From: Akkermansiaceae bacterium UBA2381
GTDB lineage: Bacteria > Verrucomicrobiota > Verrucomicrobiia > Verrucomicrobiales > DEV007
Direction of reading: 5' to 3'
DNA: 5,478 nucleotides
Assembly: GCA_002344215.1 (NCBI GenBank)
Contig: DDSV01000056.1
Location: 1 to 5,478, forward strand
Shown in pieces: positions 1 to 4,156 of this stretch; position 1 is the first letter of the stretch; each line of letters opens with the position of its first letter. The notes beneath the pieces were generated by a model that ran no database searches, was not told the DNA's origin, and saw nothing but the letters and a program-made list of their open reading frames with translations. Made by a program: the position numbers and the translations under genes.

Positions 1-208
1 GACCCACCCGATGCACCTGCACGGTATGTGGAGCGAACTGGAATCGCCGGACGGCCGCTTTCAGGCGCGGCGCCACACCATTCCGGTACAGCCCGCGCAG
101 CGCCTGAGCTTCCTGGTCACCGCCGACGCCCTCGGGCGCTGGGCCTGGCACTGCCACCTCCTGTTCCACATGGATGCGGGCATGTTCCGCGAAGTGGTGG
201 TGACATGA
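1..208 (+). CDS. copA: Multicopper oxidase CopA, C-terminal fragment (partial at 5' end)
   Basis: This is the last 68 or so codons of a periplasmic multicopper oxidase of the copper-resistance CopA type, thought to oxidise Cu(I) and bind copper in the periplasm. The reading frame is open from base 2 and stops with TGA at 206-208. Two copper-site motifs of the last cupredoxin domain are visible: THPMHLHGMW near the left edge (type 2/type 3 ligands) and HCHLLFHMDAGM near the end, the HCHxxxHxxxxM signature that carries the type 1 Cu cysteine, histidines and axial methionine. The protein ends shortly after this motif, as is normal for the family, so the C-terminus looks intact. The signal peptide, first domains and promoter lie outside the window. 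The stop overlaps an ATG (ATGA at 205-208), and copB follows, which fits a copAB operon. The ATG at 11 is internal, not a start. Confidence 0.95.
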   Translation, partial: THPMHLHGMWSELESPDGRFQARRHTIPVQPAQRLSFLVTADALGRWAWHCHLLFHMDAGMFREVVVT

Positions 209-234
209 GCGCGTCAATCAGAACGGAGAACAGC

Positions 235-1254
235 ATGCCGCGATTCAAAACGCTAGCCGTAATCGTCGCCATGTTGGGTGCCGCCAACGCCTGGGCGCAG
301 GACGGGCACGCCGGACATCACGGAGCCGCTCCCGCCGCTTCCGACACTCCTGCCGCGACGCAGACCATGCCGATGCAGGGGATGAGCCACGAGCAGCACC
401 AGGGGCACGACGCCTCGCCGCCTGTCGCCGGGAAGGAGCCGATGAAGGCGACATCCCCTGCAAGTACCGCCGGCGATATGGCGGGCATGGACCACGGTGA
501 CATGCAAATGCAGGGTGGCAGCGCCCCGGCCGACGCACGCGACCCGAACGCCTATTCGGACGGCTTCACCCTGGGCGAGGGCGAGTACGCGCTTCCCGGC
601 CCGCGGCAACTGCGGCTGGCCGATGAGCACGTCTTCGGCGCCGTACTCTTCGACCGACTGGAGCGCGCCTACGGCCGTGACGGTGATGCCACTTCCTACG
701 AGGGGCAGGCGTGGCTCGGTACGACCTACAATCGTCTGGTCATCAAGGCCGAAGGCGACTACGCCGACAGCCGGCTCGAGGACGCGCGCACCGAAGTGCT
801 GTGGGGGCACGCCATCGCCAGCTACTGGGATTCGCAGTTCGGCGTGCGTTTCGATTCGGGAGAAGGCCCCGATCGGACATGGGCCGCTTTCGGTGTGCAG
901 GGGCTCGCTCCCTACTGGTTCGAGATGGACGCCACCGCCTACCTTGGCGAGCAGGGACGCACGGCGCTGCGCCTGAGCGCCGAGTACGAATTGTTGCTGA
1001 GCCAGCGCGTGGTACTGCAGCCGCGTATCGAGGCCAACCTCTACGGCAAATCCGACGAAGCGCGCGGTATTGGCAGCGGTCTCTCGGACGCCGTTGCCGG
1101 CCTGCGCCTGCGCTATGAGATCTCCCGTCAGTTCGCGCCCTACGTCGGCGTCGAATGGGCCGGGAAGTTCGGTCAGACGGCCGACATTGCTCGCGCCGAG
1201 GGGGCGCCAAGAAATGAAACCCTGTGGGTTGCCGGGGTGCGCTTCTGGTTCTGA
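235..1254 (+). CDS. copB: Copper resistance protein CopB (outer-membrane)
   Basis: This 339-residue protein is a CopB-family outer-membrane copper-resistance protein, the usual partner of CopA. Residues 1-21 form a signal peptide (MPRFKTLAVIVAMLGAANAWA), probably cut after AWA. Residues 22-100 are a low-complexity linker rich in Met, His, Gly and Asp (for example MPMQGMSHEQHQGH and GDMAGMDHGDMQMQ) that is likely to bind copper. From about residue 101 to the end is the conserved CopB domain (YSDGFTLGEGEYALPG...LFDRLE), with alternating aromatic/polar strands and a terminal Phe (RFWF) typical of an outer-membrane beta-barrel. I chose the ATG at 235 because GGAG at 225-228 precedes it by 6 bases and it gives a clean signal peptide. 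An ATG at 205, overlapping the copA stop, would add ten residues ahead of the signal. The reading frame extends further upstream, but that part lies over copA. The copper-binding role of the linker is inferred from composition and family knowledge. Confidence 0.95.
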   Translation: MPRFKTLAVIVAMLGAANAWAQDGHAGHHGAAPAASDTPAATQTMPMQGMSHEQHQGHDASPPVAGKEPMKATSPASTAGDMAGMDHGDMQMQGGSAPADARDPNAYSDGFTLGEGEYALPGPRQLRLADEHVFGAVLFDRLERAYGRDGDATSYEGQAWLGTTYNRLVIKAEGDYADSRLEDARTEVLWGHAIASYWDSQFGVRFDSGEGPDRTWAAFGVQGLAPYWFEMDATAYLGEQGRTALRLSAEYELLLSQRVVLQPRIEANLYGKSDEARGIGSGLSDAVAGLRLRYEISRQFAPYVGVEWAGKFGQTADIARAEGAPRNETLWVAGVRFWF

Positions 1255-1324
1255 GCGTCAACGAGCGATTTACAGCGAAATATCCCGACAACAGTGATTG
1301 ACCCCAAGAAAAAAGGATTCAAGC

Positions 1325-1834
1325 ATGAACAAGCTACTCACTCTTCTCCTGCTGAGCGTAGTGCCTGCGCTGGCCGTGGCCGCCGGCGATCATCATGCGG
1401 GCGGCCACGCAACGCACATGCACGACGTGGCCGACATGCCTGGTGACCAGCACGCCTCGGCCTCCGGCCAGGCGGGTGACCCGGCCAAGGTCACGCGCAC
1501 CATCCAGATGACCCTTGATGACTCGATGCGCTTCGTTCCCGACAAGATCACCGTCAAGGCAGGCGAGACGGTCCGTTTCTTCGTGAAGAACCAGGGCAAG
1601 CTGGCGCACGAACTGGTGCTGGGCTCGATGGCGGAGCTCAAGGAACACGCCGAGATGATGCGCAAGATGCCCGATATGCAGCACGCCGAGGCCAACATGA
1701 TCACTCTCAAGCCAGGACAGCGTGGCGGTTTGGTGTGGCAGTTCGGAGAGGCCGGGACGGTGGATTTTGCCTGTCTCATCCCGGGTCATCTTGAGGCCGG
1801 CATGGTCGGCAAGGTGGCTGTAACCAACAACTAG
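1325..1834 (+). CDS. copI: Periplasmic cupredoxin-family copper protein (CopI-like)
   Basis: This 169-residue exported blue-copper-like protein has a signal peptide at residues 1-20 (MNKLLTLLLLSVVPALAVAA), then a short His/Met-rich stretch at 21-43 (GDHHAGGHATHMHD), then a cupredoxin domain at about 58-169. A full type 1 copper set is visible: His95 in KLAHEL, Cys150 in DFACLIPGH, His155, and Met160 in EAGMVG. Between the first ligand and the Cys loop is a Met/His-rich helix-like segment at 101-125 with several extra possible copper ligands. The architecture matches the cupredoxin proteins found in cop operons, including CopI, implicated in periplasmic copper tolerance; the exact symbol is less certain than the family. 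The start at 1325 has AAGGA at 1313-1317, seven bases upstream. It lies 70 bases after copB with no terminator between, so it is probably the third gene of the copAB operon. Confidence 0.9.
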   Translation: MNKLLTLLLLSVVPALAVAAGDHHAGGHATHMHDVADMPGDQHASASGQAGDPAKVTRTIQMTLDDSMRFVPDKITVKAGETVRFFVKNQGKLAHELVLGSMAELKEHAEMMRKMPDMQHAEANMITLKPGQRGGLVWQFGEAGTVDFACLIPGHLEAGMVGKVAVTNN

Positions 1835-1940
1835 ACGCGAACAGGATCAGCTGCGCAGACCACCACCAGGTCGCTTGCTCAATGTCCCAGGGTGCAAACC
1901 TCACAGCCAGCAAACGAAGTAGCTTGATTTTTCTCGTACT

Positions 1941-1967
1941 GCAAAAGCGGCCCCCGTAGGAGCCGCT
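1941..1967 (-). terminator. Hairpin terminator downstream of copK, between convergent operons
   Basis: An inverted repeat at 1946-1967 pairs AGCGGC with GCCGCT and continues for three more positions with one mismatch, closing on a four-base loop (CGTA). Read on the minus strand, the stem is followed by TTTT (1943-1946), so it fits a Rho-independent terminator for the copK transcript, about 28 bases past its stop. On the plus strand the stem is followed by GGTTAGTGGG without a T-run, so it is at best a weak stop for the copAB-cupredoxin operon. The rest of the 160-base gap (1835-1994) shows no gene. A smaller stem, TAGCC-GTCT-GGCTA at 1984-1997, overlaps the copK stop codon. Confidence 0.65.
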
Positions 1968-1994
1968 GGTTAGTGGGCAGAGTTAGCCGTCTGG

Positions 1995-2282
1995 CTAGGC
2001 GCCTCTGTGGTCTTGTTTGAGCAGAGGCGCGAGCCGACCGACCTCATCGCCGTGCATGATCAGCTTTTGGCCGTCCTTGGTTTCCATCACGACGCCCTGT
2101 TCCATGCGCGTGGCGCGCCCGAGCTTGTCTTCCATGGCCATCTTGCCGCCCTTGAAGATGTACAGCGTCGAACCATCCTTCATTGCGATCGTCTGCTCGG
2201 CTTGCGCGCGGGCAGCATTGTCGGCGATAGCAGACGCGGCGATGGCGCTCAGTGCGGCAGCCATCAATAGTTTTTTCAGCAT
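1995..2282 (-). CDS. copK: CopK-family periplasmic copper-binding protein
   Basis: This 95-residue protein has a signal peptide at residues 1-20 (MLKKLLMAAALSAIAASAIA) and a mature domain of about 75 residues, the size of CopK from Cupriavidus metallidurans, which binds Cu(I) through four methionines and Cu(II) through a C-terminal histidine. The family core is visible: DGSTLYIFKGGKMAMEDK, then VVMETKDGQKLIMHGDE. Met50, Met60, Met66 and Met76 keep spacings of 10, 6 and 10, and His92 lies 16 residues after Met76. As I recall it, this is exactly the ligand spacing of mature CopK (Met28, 38, 44, 54 and His70), so both copper sites look intact. AGGAG at 2290-2294 lies 7 bases before the start. 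It follows the CzcE-type gene on the same strand after a 111-base gap and faces the copAB operon. Its likely role is copper buffering in the periplasm. Confidence 0.93.
   Translation of the reverse strand: MLKKLLMAAALSAIAASAIADNAARAQAEQTIAMKDGSTLYIFKGGKMAMEDKLGRATRMEQGVVMETKDGQKLIMHGDEVGRLAPLLKQDHRGA
1999..2030. repeat. Perfect 9-bp inverted repeat across the copK 3' end
   Basis: GCGCCTCTG at 1999-2007 is the exact reverse complement of CAGAGGCGC at 2022-2030, with a 14-base spacer. The repeat lies within the last codons of copK (from the LLKQ region to RGA), just before the TAG stop. In the copK mRNA it would form a strong GC-rich stem ending almost at the stop codon, upstream of the terminator hairpin at 1946-1967. 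Its function is unknown; it could stabilise the 3' end of the message or simply reflect codon choice. Confidence 0.6.
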
Positions 2283-2323
2283 TTTCGTTCTCCTGGAGTT
2301 GATTGAAGTCGTATTGCGAAGTC

Positions 2324-2368
2324 TTCGTTCGGCACCCTGGTGGGCTTCGAGCCGAACGAATGGTTTTT
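2324..2368 (+). terminator. 10-bp perfect hairpin with T-run between the CzcE-type gene and copK
   Basis: TTCGTTCGGC at 2324-2333 is the perfect reverse complement of GCCGAACGAA at 2351-2360, with a 17-base loop. On the plus strand it is followed by TTTTT at 2364-2368, so its shape is that of a Rho-independent terminator reading plus, antisense to the two minus-strand genes around it. On the minus strand the 3' flank (GAAGACTTCGC) has no T-run, so for the czcE-copK message it would be an internal stem rather than a clear terminator. It may insulate the copper genes from plus-strand readthrough, or partly attenuate or protect the downstream copK part of the message. The structure is seen directly; the role is inference. 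Confidence 0.5.
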
Positions 2369-2377
2369 GCCTCGTTT

Positions 2378-2392
2378 ACGGGAGGCTCCCGT
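2378..2392. repeat. 15-base palindrome just after the CzcE-type gene
   Basis: ACGGGAG at 2378-2384 and CTCCCGT at 2386-2392 are exact reverse complements around a single central base. It begins 1-2 bases beyond the TGA stop of the CzcE-type gene (2394-2396) on the minus strand. No T-run follows it on either strand, so it is not a classical terminator. It could be a protein-binding palindrome for copK expression or a small stem next to the larger hairpin at 2324-2360. Confidence 0.45.
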
Positions 2393-2393
2393 G

Positions 2394-2786
2394 TCAGCCA
2401 CCGCTATAGGCAGCGCCTTCATTTACGTAGACCGTCACGTCCTGAGTACCCGGGAGGATCTTCGAAAGCGGAAATGGCCGGCTTCCGAGGGTGTCGAATG
2501 TCCAGGTGACGCTCTTGCCGTTGGCGTCGATGCGCACGGTCTCCATACGCGCGACGTTGAGGGCTTGGGTGCCGTTGTCGACCTGCAACGTGCGCGCAGC
2601 GACCCCGGGCGAAGCGTAGCCGTAGGCAGCCATCTGATTGCTTGTCGGCTGACCTTTGGATTCCTGAACATGCGTGAGCCAGTGCTCAATTTGAGTTTCG
2701 GAGTAATCCTGGTGAGCAAAGGCCGTTGTTGCGGCGGTGACGCTCAGGGCGGCGATCAGGGAAAATTTCGCCAATTTGTTTTTCAT
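2394..2786 (-). CDS. CzcE/CopH-family periplasmic metal-binding protein
   Basis: This 130-residue secreted protein resembles the CzcE/CopH family of small periplasmic proteins that bind copper in heavy-metal-resistant bacteria. Residues 1-24 form a signal peptide (MKNKLAKFSLIAALSVTAATTAFA), probably cut after AFA so that the mature protein begins His25-Gln-Asp. Residues 25-60 (HQDYSETQIEHWLTHV...) contain His25, His35 and His39. From about residue 62 comes the family-like beta domain: ARTLQVDNGTQALNVARMETV, then GKSVTWTFDT, then PFPLSKILPG and DVTVYVNEG. The start has GGAGA about 7 bases upstream. It is the first gene of a minus-strand pair with copK and is divergent from the CxxC protein gene across a 381-base control region. 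Family assignment is from motif memory; I cannot tell CzcE from CopH and leave the symbol blank. Metal specificity is most likely copper from context. Confidence 0.8.
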   Translation of the reverse strand: MKNKLAKFSLIAALSVTAATTAFAHQDYSETQIEHWLTHVQESKGQPTSNQMAAYGYASPGVAARTLQVDNGTQALNVARMETVRIDANGKSVTWTFDTLGSRPFPLSKILPGTQDVTVYVNEGAAYSGG

Positions 2787-2819
2787 GGTGTTCTCCGTGT
2801 GACATGGGTTGGATCACGC

Positions 2820-2836
2820 CGGACACCTCTTGTCCG
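2820..2836. promoter_or_regulatory. Inverted repeat CGGACA-n5-TGTCCG upstream of the CzcE-type gene
   Basis: CGGACA (2820-2825) and TGTCCG (2831-2836) are perfect reverse complements with a five-base spacer, 34 bases upstream of the minus-strand start at 2786. The position fits either an operator in the 5' leader or a hairpin in the untranslated region. No T-run follows on the minus strand. The symmetry is seen directly; the regulatory role is inferred. Confidence 0.4.
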
Positions 2837-2883
2837 ACGCTGATGCCATCTTACGAGCGCCATGCCAACAGTCCGCTGACCGG

Positions 2884-2896
2884 GGAATGACATTCC
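2884..2896. promoter_or_regulatory. Palindrome GGAATGACATTCC, candidate operator
   Basis: This is a perfect 13-base palindrome with a single central base, about 100 bases upstream of the CzcE-type start. On the minus strand a weak -10-like TAAGAT at about 2848-2853 lies 30 bases downstream of it, with no good -35. That layout is common for promoters switched on by an activator bound near -50, such as CopR/CusR-type response regulators. The half site AATGACA resembles the CusR-box half site, but the full CusR spacing is not present. Treat this as a candidate only. Confidence 0.4.
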
Positions 2897-2906
2897 GCTC
2901 ATGCGT

Positions 2907-2924
2907 TTGTCACCCTGTCGACAA
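2907..2924. promoter_or_regulatory. Inverted repeat TTGTC-n8-GACAA, candidate operator
   Basis: TTGTC at 2907-2911 and GACAA at 2920-2924 are perfect reverse complements. An additional 8-base palindrome, TGTCGACA (2916-2923), lies inside and over the right arm. It sits 10 bases beyond the GGAATGACATTCC palindrome. TGACAA/TTGTCA elements occur in boxes for copper two-component regulators, which makes this a plausible binding site, but the arrangement does not match a known consensus exactly. Confidence 0.3.
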
Positions 2925-3167
2925 CACGCTGCAGCGGTCATGACGGGTCTCGGTGTACGGTCAGTTCTGGGTCGCTCAAGTTGCCGGTGTTCGGTTCGTC
3001 AGGGTGGGTGAGTTGCGACTTCCGGGAGATGGCGCCGGCTCAGGGGAGCCAAGCGATCCGGCACTCGATCATGCGATAGGGCAGTGCATACCGATGCCTC
3101 ATGCTTTATCGATGCCAACGACGCTGGGGGCGATCAGAGTTTGCCGGCGGACACATGGAGAGAAAGT

Positions 3168-3752
3168 ATGGCTTTCGTTCGAACGTCACCGGATCATCGA
3201 TTCCCCTGGTACGTCAGGCTCTTCTTCTGGAACCAGCGGCGGCGCTACGGTTCGGTGCTCGAGCCAGCAAGGCTGTGGGGCCGTACGCCCAGGGTATTTG
3301 CCGCCCTGGCCACGCTCTATGGCGCGCTCGACCGTCGGGCATCGCCGCTGAAGCCCGCTTTGCGATCTCTGGTGACCGTGCGGGTGTCGCAGATCAACTG
3401 GTGCAAGTTCTGCGTGGACATCAATTCGGCGACCGTGCTGAAGCGCGGTGTGGATCCGGCGAAACTTGCCGAGCTCTCTTTGTTCGAGGACAGCACGAAG
3501 TTTTCCGAGGAGGAGAAAGCGGCGCTCGCGTATGCAGAAGCGATGACGTGGACTGAACGACAGACCACACCGGAGCACTTCGCACGCCTACGCGCACACT
3601 TCGACGACGATGCCATCATCGAGCTGACGGCGCTGGTGGCGTTCCAGAATATGTCCAGCAAGTTCAATGCGGCACTTGGCGTTGAACCGCAGGGATTTTG
3701 CCCGACGGATGCGAAGGTGACAAATTCTGGGGATGTCTCGGGCGCTCGATAA
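3168..3752 (+). CDS. Carboxymuconolactone decarboxylase / AhpD-like family protein
   Basis: This 194-residue cytoplasmic protein has no signal peptide. It is all-helical in appearance with a core like the carboxymuconolactone decarboxylase/AhpD family, many members of which are thiol-based peroxidase-related proteins. The key segment is residues 71-86 (VRVSQINWCKFCVDIN), with Cys79 and Cys82 as a CxxC pair. The His found four residues after the second Cys in classical AhpD (CxxCxxxH) is Asn86 here. A second helical region at 112-165 (SEEEKAALAYAEAMT... IIELTALVAFQNMSSKFNAAL) fits the family's C-terminal part. The start at 3168 is supported by GGAG at 3157-3160, seven bases upstream; an in-frame start at 3084 lacks such a site. 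It lies between the copper and Co/Ni genes and is divergent from the CzcE-type gene. A redox-stress role beside metal resistance is plausible but unproven. Confidence 0.85.
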   Translation: MAFVRTSPDHRFPWYVRLFFWNQRRRYGSVLEPARLWGRTPRVFAALATLYGALDRRASPLKPALRSLVTVRVSQINWCKFCVDINSATVLKRGVDPAKLAELSLFEDSTKFSEEEKAALAYAEAMTWTERQTTPEHFARLRAHFDDDAIIELTALVAFQNMSSKFNAALGVEPQGFCPTDAKVTNSGDVSGAR

Positions 3753-3822
3753 ACGCTGGGTTCTAAAGCCGCAGGAACGCACGCCATCGGAGAGCTGCAA
3801 GTCATCCGGTGGCGGTTTCCCT

Positions 3823-3856
3823 TTGCGTCTGATACCATACCCCCCTATGCTATGGT
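3823..3856 (+). promoter_or_regulatory. dmeRF-type promoter with RcnR/FrmR-type operator
   Basis: A sigma-70-like promoter reads TTGCGT at 3823-3828, a 17-base spacer, and TATGCT at 3846-3851 (a second possible -10, TATGGT, follows at 3851-3856). Filling the spacer and the -10 is a CATA-CCCCCC-TATG palindrome (3836-3849), nested in a wider ACCATA (3835-3840, counting its flank) to TATGGT (3851-3856) symmetry. A C/G tract of this sort flanked by AT-rich inverted arms is the operator type of RcnR/FrmR/DmeR repressors, so the product of the gene starting at 3870 most likely represses its own operon. AGGG at 3859-3862 is the likely ribosome binding site. Confidence 0.7.
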
Positions 3857-3869
3857 TTAGGGTTGGAGT

Positions 3870-4148
3870 ATGAGTCATACCGTCCGTGAAAAATCCAAGC
3901 TGTTGGGCCGGGTGCGACGTATCCGGGGCCAGGTCGAGGCTTTGGAGCGTGCGCTCGATGCCGAGAAAGGCTGTGCCGAAGTCCTGCATCAAATCGCGGC
4001 GGTGCGCGGAGCCATCAATGGGCTGATGGCCGAGGTGCTCGAAGAGCATGTCCGCACGCACATTGCCGACCCTGAGATCGGCAGCGATGCCGAACGAACG
4101 CAAGGCGCCGATGAGTTGATCGACGTTCTGCGCACCTACCTGAAGTGA
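3870..4148 (+). CDS. dmeR: CsoR/RcnR/FrmR-family metal-sensing repressor (DmeR-like)
   Basis: This 92-residue all-helical DNA-binding protein belongs to the CsoR/RcnR/FrmR family. The family core is clear: VRRIRGQVEALERAL (15-29), the sensing Cys35 in KGCAEVLHQIAAVRGAINGLM (34-53), then EVLEEHVRTHI with His60 and His64. Its N-terminus MSHTVREK closely resembles E. coli RcnR, whose Ni/Co site uses His3, Cys35, His60 and His64; all four are present here. Formaldehyde-sensing FrmR lacks part of this set, so Co/Ni sensing is favoured. It is expected to release its operator (within 3823-3856) when metal binds. The start gives the normal family N-terminus. GGAG at 3865-3868 is too close to the ATG, so AGGG at 3859-3862 is preferred. 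The stop is 8 bases from the dmeF ATG, indicating one operon with translational coupling. The symbol follows the neighbour and ligand set and is an inference. Confidence 0.88.
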   Translation: MSHTVREKSKLLGRVRRIRGQVEALERALDAEKGCAEVLHQIAAVRGAINGLMAEVLEEHVRTHIADPEIGSDAERTQGADELIDVLRTYLK

Positions 4149-4156
4149 GAGCCACC

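Larger units (their letters stand above)
2787..3167. other. Gene-free divergent control region
   Basis: This 381-base stretch separates the start of the minus-strand CzcE-type gene from the start of the plus-strand carboxymuconolactone decarboxylase-like gene. Open frames that cross it show no recognisable protein, ribosome site or family motif, so I see no gene. It holds several palindromes near the CzcE-type start (listed separately) and, nearer the plus-strand gene, a small GGCTC-AGGG-GAGCC stem around 3038-3052 without a T-run. It should contain promoters for both flanking genes, but I could not pick a convincing sigma-70 pair for either. Confidence 0.6.

Noticed and set aside
28..234. 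In-frame extension of copB back to an ATG at 28
   Set aside because: It lies over the copA 3' end, lacks family similarity, and would put a long basic leader before a normal signal peptide. The ATG at 235 has the ribosome site.
253..810. 185-residue minus-strand open frame opposite copB
   Set aside because: It is a shadow of GC-rich coding sequence, with no ribosome site or recognisable motif and with convincing copB on the plus strand.
1334..1789. 151-residue minus-strand open frame opposite the cupredoxin gene
   Set aside because: It is antisense to a clear type 1 copper protein, and its composition is that of a mirror frame rich in His/Arg/Leu.
1835..1945. Possible plus-strand terminator after the cupredoxin gene, ahead of GATTTTTCT at 1926-1934
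   Set aside because: The only stem before the T-run is three or so base pairs (AAG-TAG-CTT), too weak to support a terminator.
2340..2843. 167-residue plus-strand open frame opposite the CzcE-type gene
   Set aside because: It crosses two palindromes and a gene with a signal peptide and family motifs on the other strand, and it has no family similarity of its own.
2953..3351. 132-residue plus-strand open frame across the divergent region
   Set aside because: No ribosome site or known motif; it overlaps the well-supported CxxC protein gene in another frame.
3317..4103. Two long minus-strand open frames opposite the CxxC protein and the repressor gene
   Set aside because: They run across gene boundaries and the dmeRF-type promoter and resemble no family; they are antisense shadows.
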